A stretch of 64,000 nt of DNA from Alphaproteobacteria bacterium (GTDB lineage: Bacteria; Pseudomonadota; Alphaproteobacteria; UBA9219): contig JAGWIK010000007.1 in assembly GCA_028866275.1 (NCBI GenBank), forward strand, positions 1 through 64,000. The letters are read 5' to 3'. The translations under genes and the position numbers were made by a program. This document shows, piece by piece, positions 17,746-25,076 of the stretch; position 1 is the stretch's first letter, and the number at the start of each line of letters is the position of its first letter. The notes below the pieces were generated by a model. That model ran no database searches and was not told the DNA's origin. It worked only from the letters and a program-made list of their open reading frames with translations.

Positions 17746-18726
17746 ATGTCCAAAGATTCCGCCTATACCGACCGCAATCTGGCCATGGAAATGGTCCGCG
17801 TCAGCGAAGCCGCCGCTTTGTCGGCCTCGCTTCTGGTCGGGCGCGGCGACGAAAAACAGGCGGATCAGGTCGCGGTCAACGCCATGCGCCGGTCGCTGAA
17901 CGTCCTCGATATCGAAGGCACGGTGGTCATCGGCGAAGGCGAACGCGACGAAGCGCCGATGCTTTATATCGGGGAAAAAGTCGGCACGGGCAGGGGGCCC
18001 AAGGTCGATATCGCGCTCGACCCGCTCGAAGGCACGTCGATCACCGCGCGCGGCGGGGCCAACGCGCTGGCCGTCATCGCTTTGGCGCAGGCGGGCGGAT
18101 TTTTGCATGCGCCCGACGTTTATATGGATAAAATCGCGGTGGGCGGCGGTTTGCCTGCCCATCTGGTCGATCTGGACGCCAGCCCGGCGGAAAATATCCG
18201 CAATCTGGCCAAGGCCAAGGGCGCGGATATTTCCGACATTCAGGTCTGCATCCTCGAACGCCCGCGCCATGATGAACTCATCGCCAAAGTCCGGGAAACC
18301 GGCGCGCGTATCACGCTGATCGGCGACGGCGACGTGTCGGGGGTTATCGCCACGGCGCAGGACGATACCGGTATCGACATGTATATGGGCATCGGCGGCG
18401 CGCCCGAAGGCGTGCTGGCGGCGGCGGCGTTGCAATGTATCGGCGGCCAGATGCAGGGACGCCTGTTGTTCCGTAACGACGACGAAAAACAACGCGCATC
18501 GCGCGTCGGCATTACCGATTTAAACCGCAAATATGACATGAATGATCTGGCGCATGGCGACGTGATGTTTTCGGCCACGGGCGTGACCGGCGGCGCGATG
18601 CTGCGCGGCGTACGGCGTTTTGCGGGCGGTGCCATCACCCATTCGGTGGTGATGCGGTCGAAAAGCGGCACCGTGCGCATGATCGAAGCACACCACAATT
18701 TCCGCCGGAAGCCGTTTGTGGATTAA
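17746..18726 (+). CDS. glpX: Class II fructose-1,6-bisphosphatase
   Basis: This enzyme dephosphorylates fructose-1,6-bisphosphate in gluconeogenesis. The 326-residue protein shows VIGEGERDEAPMLYIGEKVG (metal site, about residues 57-76), DPLEGTSITARGG (about 88-100) and GIGGAPEGVLAAAAL (about 215). The ATG at 17746 has ACAGGAAAA upstream and gives the normal N-terminus; an in-frame ATG is not available earlier, only a GTG at 17701. The gene ends at a strong bidirectional terminator. A phosphofructokinase gene for the opposite reaction is at 53984-55066. Confidence 0.95.
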   Translation: MSKDSAYTDRNLAMEMVRVSEAAALSASLLVGRGDEKQADQVAVNAMRRSLNVLDIEGTVVIGEGERDEAPMLYIGEKVGTGRGPKVDIALDPLEGTSITARGGANALAVIALAQAGGFLHAPDVYMDKIAVGGGLPAHLVDLDASPAENIRNLAKAKGADISDIQVCILERPRHDELIAKVRETGARITLIGDGDVSGVIATAQDDTGIDMYMGIGGAPEGVLAAAALQCIGGQMQGRLLFRNDDEKQRASRVGITDLNRKYDMNDLAHGDVMFSATGVTGGAMLRGVRRFAGGAITHSVVMRSKSGTVRMIEAHHNFRRKPFVD

Positions 18727-18745
18727 AGAAAAGAAAAAACAAAAA

Positions 18746-18781
18746 GGGGGCTGGAGAAAAAATCTCCAGCCCCCTTTTTTT
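18746..18781. terminator. Bidirectional rho-independent terminator
   Basis: An 11-bp perfect GC-rich stem (GGGGGCTGGAG with CTCCAGCCCCC) closes a 7-base A-rich loop. A T-run follows on the plus strand, and the A-run before the stem gives a T-run on the minus strand. It serves glpX from the left and rpmE from the right. Confidence 0.93.
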
Positions 18782-18793
18782 TACAGACAGGCC

Positions 18794-19114
18794 TTACGCC
18801 TTCTTTTTGCCTTTGGCAGTCGATGCCGAAGTCGTCAGCTTGATCTTTTCCGCAGGCGCGGCAGCGGCAGCCGGGGCTTCTTCAGCAGCGCCGTCTTTCT
18901 TGGAAAGACCGGCGAAACGCTTGTTGAACTTGGCCAACTGGCCGCCGCGATCGACCATGCGGTGCAGGCCGGTCCATGCCGGATGCGTCTTGGGATCGAT
19001 GTCGAGATGCATTTTCGCGCCAGCCTGGCCATAGGTGCTGCGCGTGACGAATTCCGTGCCGTCGGTCATGATGACGGTGATTTCGTGATAATCGGGGTGC
19101 AGATTGTCTTTCAT
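18794..19114 (-). CDS. rpmE: 50S ribosomal protein bL31 with C-terminal extension
   Basis: This is large-subunit protein bL31. The first about 70 residues carry the family signature ([43 protein letters not shown]). The four zinc-ligand cysteines are absent, so this is the zinc-independent form. The chain continues to 106 residues with an Ala-rich, Lys-rich tail ([15 protein letters not shown] and a final KGKKKA). The tail is longer than in most bL31 proteins. It shares the terminator at 18746-18781 with glpX. Confidence 0.95.
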   Translation of the reverse strand: MKDNLHPDYHEITVIMTDGTEFVTRSTYGQAGAKMHLDIDPKTHPAWTGLHRMVDRGGQLAKFNKRFAGLSKKDGAAEEAPAAAAAPAEKIKLTTSASTAKGKKKA

Positions 19115-19210
19115 AGTTTTAAACTTTCTTGGTCTGAAACGCGCTCTCTTCTAGGAAAAGGCGGGCAAAAATGCAAGCCTTACGTAACTCCTTGCTCAAA
19201 AAGGGCTAAA

Positions 19211-19753
19211 ATGTCCCGTGCTTATTGCGATATGGCCCCCGGCCACCCCGTCCACGGGGCTTATCATGACACCGAATACGGCTTTCCCGCCACCGATGAA
19301 CGCGTGCTTTTCGAACGGTTGTGCCTTGAAATCATGCAGGCGGGGCTGTCGTGGGAAATTGTCCTGAAAAAACGCAAATCCCTCAACGCTGCGTTCGACC
19401 GGTTCAAGGTCGACAAGGTCGCGGCCTATGCCGCGTCCGACGTCCGGCGTTTATTGGCCGACGAAGGCATCATCCGCAACCGGTTGAAAATCGCGGCCAT
19501 CATCCATAATGCCGGTGTGGTGCAGGGCCTGCGCGCGTCGCACGGGAAATTCGCGTTATGGCTCGACGCGCATCGAACCCATAACGGCAAACCGCGCGGC
19601 AAGGCCGATTGGGTCAAACTCTTCAAAAAAACCTTCAAATTCACCGGCGGCGAAATCACCGGCGAATTCCTGATGAGCATCGGCATTCTCCCCGGCGCGC
19701 ATTGGGAAGGCTGCGGGATCTACAAAAAATTGCGGGACATACCTAGGCGGTAA
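19211..19753 (+). CDS. tag: DNA-3-methyladenine glycosylase I
   Basis: This base-excision enzyme removes 3-methyladenine. The 180-residue protein follows the Tag layout: YHDTEYGFPATDERVLFERLCLEIMQAGLSWEIVLKKR near the N-terminus, IIRNRLKIAAIIHNA near 95, and the C-terminal HWEGC of the zinc snap. The usual RCxW start is changed to RAYCDM. The ATG at 19211 is chosen because it gives the standard length; the frame is open upstream across the rpmE promoter. Its end overlaps the convergent 768-residue gene by 11 bp. Confidence 0.92.
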   Translation: MSRAYCDMAPGHPVHGAYHDTEYGFPATDERVLFERLCLEIMQAGLSWEIVLKKRKSLNAAFDRFKVDKVAAYAASDVRRLLADEGIIRNRLKIAAIIHNAGVVQGLRASHGKFALWLDAHRTHNGKPRGKADWVKLFKKTFKFTGGEITGEFLMSIGILPGAHWEGCGIYKKLRDIPRR

Positions 19754-22049
19754 GCCGGGCGGCGCGCGCGGCTGCCGTCGCCGCGAAATCCTTTTCGGCT
19801 TTCTTGCGCGCTTCGACGCGGTCGATGGACGCCAGAATATGCGGTCTGGCCTCGTCTGTCGTCGCGAACAGATAAATGCCTTCCTTGCGCAAGGCCAAAG
19901 GATCGCGCAGCAGTTCCTCAAATTTATCCTGCCCGATATAGCTGATGATTTCCTTGTGCATCGACGGCGTCTTGCCGACAAAGAAAATTTCCTTGCCGCG
20001 CATCAGCGGGTGGCCGAGCTTCTTCAAAAGCAGAACCTCGCCGGTTTCGAACCCCGTGCCGTTGCCGCCGCCCAGCGAGACGAACAAATCGCCCTTCATC
20101 AATTCATGCTGGCGCGGGCCGATAAGATCGTGCGTCGAATGGTGCGTAAATTCCGGCGCGACGGCGCCGTGCTTGGTTTCGGTTCGCGCCAACGCATGCG
20201 TCGTCGTGCCGTAAAGATAACGCGGTTTTTTGCCCAAGGAAGCCAGCTTTTCCAAATAAGCCTTAACCGGAAACCACATGGCGTGATCGTCGCCCGCGCC
20301 GGTGCGGATGCCCATTTCTGTATCGACGCTGCGTTCGGCCAGCAGGCCGCCAAGCTTTGTGCCGTTATTGTGATCGTCAAGCCTGTCGCTTCCCGCCGAG
20401 GCAAAAACCGTGACCTGACACACATCGTCCGGAATGGTCTCTTTGCTTTGCTGCGTGCCCAGCACTTCGCTTTCCAGCCGGCGATAGGTGCGCTGGTGCG
20501 CGAGGACAAGTTTGCTGGCCGCGGCGCGCATCTGATCCAGATCGGTACCGCTCAGCCTGTCGACAAAGCAATAGGCCGTGTGCTCGGTGTTGTTTTTCTT
20601 GCCCAGAGAAATTTTTTCCTTCAGCCCTTTATGCGAAAGCGGAAGCTTATATTCCTTGTTATACCCATCGGCATAGGCTTCGTGCGAGGCAAAGTAATCC
20701 TCATAACAGCCTTTGCCGGTTTCATCTTGCAAATCCATGACAAAAATCTGCATATCCTGACAGGCGGGATCGGTCGCCTTGGCGACATTGGCTGCGTGCA
20801 GCATCGTATAGTGATAGATGCGCGCGACCTCGTCATTGGGATCGAAGGGGCCCAGAACGACAATATCGGGATGGGTTGCATTTTTTTGTCCCGCAAATTC
20901 GAAACGCATGGATTTGGCGTTCAGAAAACCTTCGTCCAAACGCGCTGTATCGTCGGGGCGTTGCGCCGAGGCAAGGCCGGACAGGAAATCGACGCGTTCG
21001 ACCCTGGTATTGCCAATTTTATAATGATCGCGCCCGTCCGAAGGGCCGGACGACATCTCCATCGCCCGCGCGCGCCGCGCCTTGCGCTTTATGTCTTTCC
21101 GGCCTAAGGTCACGAGCGACTGGCCCGACGCCTTAAAGTTGTCATTTGCGGATGACAAACCCGCCGGGGCCGCGAAATGCGCATTGATGTCTGCTTCGCG
21201 TTCCTTGATATAGGCCCATGCCTGATCGTGAATGTCGCGGCGCGCGCTGTCATTGAAAACATATGTGTCATAGATGGATGCCAGCGACTCGTCCGGACGG
21301 CCCGGCAGGCACAGGAAATGGTCGGCCGTGACAATGCGATCGGAAACCGGCACATCGACATTTCCCAATAAACCGTTCGGCGTGTACAGGTTGAAAGGCT
21401 TGCGCGCCGACAAAAGTTTATAAGGCGCATCGATAGGATCGGCGGCGCAGACAAGCGCGCACAAAACTTCATGATAAACGGTAACAGGCGCGCCGCTTTT
21501 ATAGGGCTCGACTTGCGCCGCAGCATGCCGGACCATTTGCCAGAATTTGGCCTGTCCCACGGCGGCCAGAATGGGGCCGATATCCGTGACCGAAACCATT
21601 TCCTGCCCGTCAATTGTAACGGGCGCGGCTTTCAGGGATGTTGCGATGATATGTTCTGCCGCCAATTGAGGGCGCACAATATCCCAAATGGCTTTCGGGA
21701 AAGCTTGCGTCGTGTCGTCGGCCATCAGGTAAGTACGATGAAGGGCGGTTTCATCACCGCCCTTGAATTTAATACCGTCACGTTGAGCTTGTGCGACGAG
21801 GTTTTTAACTCCCTTGTTGCGAAGGGATTCCGCCGCCATGCGAACATTCCGGGCTTTGTCGTCCAGAATCTGGCGGGCGGTTGGCTTGTCCTCAACCGTG
21901 ACGCCAACATAACCGTATCGAGAGAAGGGGTTGCAGACAATGCTGTGCGCAGAAAAAAATTCAAGAAAAACGGATCGTTGTTCAAAGAGCTTCCAAGGCG
22001 TGCCGGTGGTATGGGCAATAAGAGCTTGGCACTCGGTCAATTGGCGCAT
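19743..22049 (-). CDS. Large protein of unknown function with LOG/SLOG-like C-terminal domain
   Basis: Not recognised as a whole. The product has 768 residues from the ATG at 22049, which has AGGTG 8 bases upstream; a GTG at 22058 lies inside that site. The C-terminal part (about 540-745) resembles the nucleotide-binding fold of LOG proteins. It has a strand-loop VTVFASAGSD, then a GIRTGAGDDHAMW turn, and SLGGGNGTGFETGEVLLLKK near 658, comparable to the PGGxGTxxE motif. A second Rossmann-like stretch (DIVVLGPFDPNDEVARIYHY) lies near 400. The N-terminal 370 residues match nothing I know. No signal peptide or membrane segment is seen. The region upstream is AT-rich. The fold assignment is inference. 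Confidence 0.7.
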   Translation of the reverse strand: MRQLTECQALIAHTTGTPWKLFEQRSVFLEFFSAHSIVCNPFSRYGYVGVTVEDKPTARQILDDKARNVRMAAESLRNKGVKNLVAQAQRDGIKFKGGDETALHRTYLMADDTTQAFPKAIWDIVRPQLAAEHIIATSLKAAPVTIDGQEMVSVTDIGPILAAVGQAKFWQMVRHAAAQVEPYKSGAPVTVYHEVLCALVCAADPIDAPYKLLSARKPFNLYTPNGLLGNVDVPVSDRIVTADHFLCLPGRPDESLASIYDTYVFNDSARRDIHDQAWAYIKEREADINAHFAAPAGLSSANDNFKASGQSLVTLGRKDIKRKARRARAMEMSSGPSDGRDHYKIGNTRVERVDFLSGLASAQRPDDTARLDEGFLNAKSMRFEFAGQKNATHPDIVVLGPFDPNDEVARIYHYTMLHAANVAKATDPACQDMQIFVMDLQDETGKGCYEDYFASHEAYADGYNKEYKLPLSHKGLKEKISLGKKNNTEHTAYCFVDRLSGTDLDQMRAAASKLVLAHQRTYRRLESEVLGTQQSKETIPDDVCQVTVFASAGSDRLDDHNNGTKLGGLLAERSVDTEMGIRTGAGDDHAMWFPVKAYLEKLASLGKKPRYLYGTTTHALARTETKHGAVAPEFTHHSTHDLIGPRQHELMKGDLFVSLGGGNGTGFETGEVLLLKKLGHPLMRGKEIFFVGKTPSMHKEIISYIGQDKFEELLRDPLALRKEGIYLFATTDEARPHILASIDRVEARKKAEKDFAATAAARAARLTA

Positions 22050-22194
22050 TTCTGACACCTGAAAAAAGATTAGTTAACCAATAAAAATAAACAACAAATT
22101 ACCTGTTCGCCTTGTACACAAACGAAGTTGATTCGGGCAATATGATTCTTGCCCCGCTTTACTTTCACCCGCATTTTCAACCCGCGATTGATTC

Positions 22195-22229
22195 AAAAAA
22201 AATCGCCACCCTTTTAAGGGGCGGCGATT
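22195..22229 (-). terminator. Rho-independent terminator after sucB
   Basis: On the minus strand, AATCGCCGCCCC, loop TTAAAA and GGGTGGCGATT form a stem followed by a T-run ending at 22195. It ends the sucB transcript, so the 768-residue gene downstream needs its own promoter. Confidence 0.85.
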
Positions 22230-22270
22230 GTTAACCTTGGAATCAATGAAGAAGCGATTAGGTTCTGATC

Positions 22271-23476
22271 CTAAACCCCCAGCAACAACCGTTCCGGGTT
22301 TTCGATGCATTCCTTGACGCGGACAAGGAAGGTCACGGCCTCGCGGCCGTCGATCACGCGATGGTCATAGCTCAGCGCCAGATACATCATCGGGCGGATC
22401 TCGATCTTGCCGCCGACGGCGACGGGGCGTTCCTTGATCGAATGCATGCCCAGAATGCCCGACTGCGGCGTGTTGAGAATCGGCGTCGACATCAACGACC
22501 CGTAAATGCCGCCATTGGTGATAGTGAATGTGCCGCCGGTCAGTTCCGCCATCGACAATTTGCCGTCACGGGCTTTTTTGCCCAGATCGCCGATCGATTT
22601 TTCGATATCGGCAAAGCTCAACGCATCGGCGTCGCGCACCACCGGCACGACAAGCCCGTTGGGCGTGCCGACCGCCACGCCGATATCGTAATAATTTTTG
22701 TAAACCAGCTCGTCGCCGCTGATCTCGGCATTGACGGCGGGCAGTTCCTTCAACGCCTGAATGCAGGCTTTGACGAAGAAAGACATGAAGCCGAGCTTGA
22801 CGCCGTTCTTCTTTTCAAACGCGTCCTTGTGCGCGTTGCGCAACGCCATGACGTGCGACATGTCGACTTCGTTGAAGGTCGTCAGCATCGCGGCGGTGTT
22901 TTGCGCTTCCTTCAAACGTTCGGCGATGCGCTGGCGCAGGCGCGTCATCTTGACGCGTTCTTCGCGCGCGGCATTGCTGCGCGGGCCGGCCGGTTGCGCC
23001 GGGGCAGGGGCTGCGGCCGGCTTGGCGGCAAAGGCCACGACGTCTTCTTTCATCACGCGGCCGTCTTTGCCCGAGCCGGGAATGTCATACGGGTTCAGGC
23101 CGCGATCTTCGGCCTGTTTGCGCGCGGCGGGCATCACGGCGGGTTGCGCGGCGGCGGGCGCATTGGCCGCGACCGGCGCGGGGGCAGGCGGTGCCGCCGT
23201 GGTCGCGCTGGCGGTAGGGGCGGAAACTATGGCCGCGCCGCCCGCCTGAATCTGGCCCAAAATGGCGCCGACGCCGACGGTGCTGCCCTGCGGCGCCTTG
23301 ATTTCGCTGATGACGCCCGCGGCTGTCGCATTGACTTCCAGCGTGACCTTGTCGGTTTCCAACTCGACCAGCGGCTCATCCATCTTGACCGCATCGCCGA
23401 CCTTTTTCAGCCATTTGGCGACGGTGGCTTCGGAAACGGATTCGCCCATGGGCGGAACGACGATTTGAGTAGACAT
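22271..23476 (-). CDS. sucB: Dihydrolipoyl succinyltransferase, E2 of 2-oxoglutarate dehydrogenase
   Basis: SucB is the core of the TCA-cycle 2-oxoglutarate dehydrogenase complex. The 401-residue protein has one lipoyl domain, with the lipoylated Lys about residue 43 in ETDKVTLEV, and an Ala/Pro linker. An E1/E3-binding domain follows ([23 protein letters not shown], about 130-165). The catalytic domain ends in [16 protein letters not shown] with the active histidine. The ATG at 23476 is chosen because it gives the normal [13 protein letters not shown] start. sucA lies further upstream but is separated by an unrelated gene and a terminator. Confidence 0.96.
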   Translation of the reverse strand: MSTQIVVPPMGESVSEATVAKWLKKVGDAVKMDEPLVELETDKVTLEVNATAAGVISEIKAPQGSTVGVGAILGQIQAGGAAIVSAPTASATTAAPPAPAPVAANAPAAAQPAVMPAARKQAEDRGLNPYDIPGSGKDGRVMKEDVVAFAAKPAAAPAPAQPAGPRSNAAREERVKMTRLRQRIAERLKEAQNTAAMLTTFNEVDMSHVMALRNAHKDAFEKKNGVKLGFMSFFVKACIQALKELPAVNAEISGDELVYKNYYDIGVAVGTPNGLVVPVVRDADALSFADIEKSIGDLGKKARDGKLSMAELTGGTFTITNGGIYGSLMSTPILNTPQSGILGMHSIKERPVAVGGKIEIRPMMYLALSYDHRVIDGREAVTFLVRVKECIENPERLLLGV

Positions 23477-23525
23477 GCAAGGCCTCGGACAGGGAAAGGG
23501 AAGAATCTGTGCAGCAACAGATACT

Positions 23526-23549
23526 CCCAATTTAACCGAAGTTAAAGGG
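23526..23549 (-). other. UUCG-tetraloop hairpin upstream of sucB
   Basis: On the minus strand CCC-TTTAAC, loop TTCG, GTTAAA-TT-GGG can form a 9-bp stem with a 2-base bulge. No T-run follows, so it is not a classic terminator. It lies 50 bases before the sucB start and could stabilise or attenuate that transcript. Confidence 0.4.
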
Positions 23550-23567
23550 GGTAGTTAACGATAGGGT

Positions 23568-24710
23568 TTATGACGGTTGCGGCCCGCGATAAGTAACCGT
23601 CAGCCGCGCCGACTGATAACCGGGAATAGGCTGATGCAGAACCAGGGGATGGTGTTCCCGAAGGGCCGTCGTGGCGCCGGCCATATCGTTCCGAGATTGG
23701 GAAATCTGGGCCAATCTGATATCCGGAACTGAAGATGCGCCCAGAAACGCAGCTTCCACCACAGGTTTATGCGCCGCCGTCGCCGCCGCTACAAATGGAT
23801 TGCCGGTGTAAAAACGCGCGCCACCCTGAACGTTAGCGTACAATTTGACCCAGGCATCCAGCGGCATCACATGAACGCCGACGCCGCCTGCGCTTTCGGC
23901 GACGGATAAAACGCCGTTTTTGTCCCTGATGACGATGGCGACGTGGCTGATATTGTTTTTACGTCCCGCGGCAAAAGATTCCTGACGGTGATCAAATGCG
24001 AATCCGATGATCGTGCCCGGCAATAAGGTTCCGGCGCGCGCAGATGCCAACAGATCGCCTCCCGTTATGCTGGGAATTTTGCTGTCTTTGATGAAATCTG
24101 CGTGGCCGTCGTTCAACTGCGTGGCCAGCACCATATTTTCCGAGGTGCCGATGAGATACGGTTGTATCGAACCAATGTCAAAAACCGGATCATTATTTTT
24201 GTGGTTGGCGGCGGCCATGGCGGCCAAAACAACCCGTGCGACGAAAGTCGAACAATTGACGCCTTTTTGGTCATTCAGGCTGTATCGTTCGCCCAGCATA
24301 TGATGGGTTTTTTGCAGCAGGGATTCATTGACGCTCTCGGCCAGAATGGCCGCTGCCGAAGGGGCTGTCGATGCCGGCGCGCTTGCCACTGTGTGTGTGA
24401 TCTCCCCGGGGGCGGCGGCAACGGGTTTTACCTGCGCCGGGGCAACGGCTGCCGCTGCCGGCTGCTTTGGCGTGGCGTACGCATGCGAGGCTACCGGTTG
24501 CATGACGGGGGCCGGGGGCGCATAGGCGGTGCGGCCGTTAAACATATTGGCCGGGTTGGGCGCAAGCGAGACAAGCGCAGACGCGGCCAGCGCGAACAGC
24601 AATGACATTGTGGACAGGTGCGACGCGCGCCGGCGTTGCGCGGCGAGGACATCGCGATGCTGGCCTGTTCTTGCCATGGCCATCGCCGGGATGCCGAAGG
24701 TGATTTCCAT
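23568..24710 (-). CDS. Predicted NlpC/P60-type cysteine peptidase-fold protein
   Basis: The 380-residue product from the ATG at 24710 has an N-terminal signal-anchor (TMSLLFALAASALVSLAP, about 35-52) and a Pro/Ala-rich linker. The C-terminal domain has VNCSTFVARVVLA (candidate nucleophile Cys) followed about 110 residues later by NISHVAIVIRDKNG (candidate His). This order fits NlpC/P60 or CHAP cell-wall hydrolases, which act on peptidoglycan peptides. The final about 90 residues are unassigned. The frame is open up to 24914, so the true start is uncertain; ATGs at 24710 and 24677 both give a basic N-terminus before the anchor. It sits between sucA and sucB. Confidence 0.6.
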   Translation of the reverse strand: MEITFGIPAMAMARTGQHRDVLAAQRRRASHLSTMSLLFALAASALVSLAPNPANMFNGRTAYAPPAPVMQPVASHAYATPKQPAAAAVAPAQVKPVAAAPGEITHTVASAPASTAPSAAAILAESVNESLLQKTHHMLGERYSLNDQKGVNCSTFVARVVLAAMAAANHKNNDPVFDIGSIQPYLIGTSENMVLATQLNDGHADFIKDSKIPSITGGDLLASARAGTLLPGTIIGFAFDHRQESFAAGRKNNISHVAIVIRDKNGVLSVAESAGGVGVHVMPLDAWVKLYANVQGGARFYTGNPFVAAATAAHKPVVEAAFLGASSVPDIRLAQISQSRNDMAGATTALREHHPLVLHQPIPGYQSARLTVTYRGPQPS

Positions 24711-25020
24711 GGCGTAAGACAGTGACTCCAAAACCGAAGCGTATGGAAATGCGGACTTTCTTACTATGCGTTTTGTCGCATTGGACAGAACGCGCGATAC
24801 GCCAAGCGGGGGGCGACCAAACGAAGAACGATTCGTATGATTGAATGACCTTTTGCACAGCAGACGCATATTGGGGTTTGCACGCAAAATTGGATATATA
24901 ATCGTCATTATCAAAACCCCGATTATGATCTAGCGATATGGCGTCTTAAAATATAACGTTGCAGAGAATACCCCATTTAATGGTAAGAAACTATTTAATT
25001 CCTTGGGTGTTTTTAGGGCA
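24711..25020. other. AT-rich interval upstream of the NlpC/P60-like gene
   Basis: The left 200 bases remain open in the minus frame of the NlpC/P60-like gene and may be its N-terminus or leader. The right 110 bases are AT-rich, with TATATT-like elements on the minus strand (about 24949-24954) suited to a promoter for that gene. No RNA gene or second coding region is seen. Confidence 0.4.
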
Positions 25021-25060
25021 AAAAACAACCGGCGGCGTTAAAAAACACCGCCGGTTGGCA
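25021..25060 (-). terminator. Rho-independent terminator after sucA
   Basis: On the minus strand CCAACCGGCGGTG, an A/T loop and CGCCGCCGGTT form a long stem followed by GTTTTTTGCCC. It closes the sucA transcript 20 bases after its stop, so sucA and sucB are not read from one simple mRNA. Confidence 0.9.
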
Positions 25061-25076
25061 GTAAAATACTTTAAAA

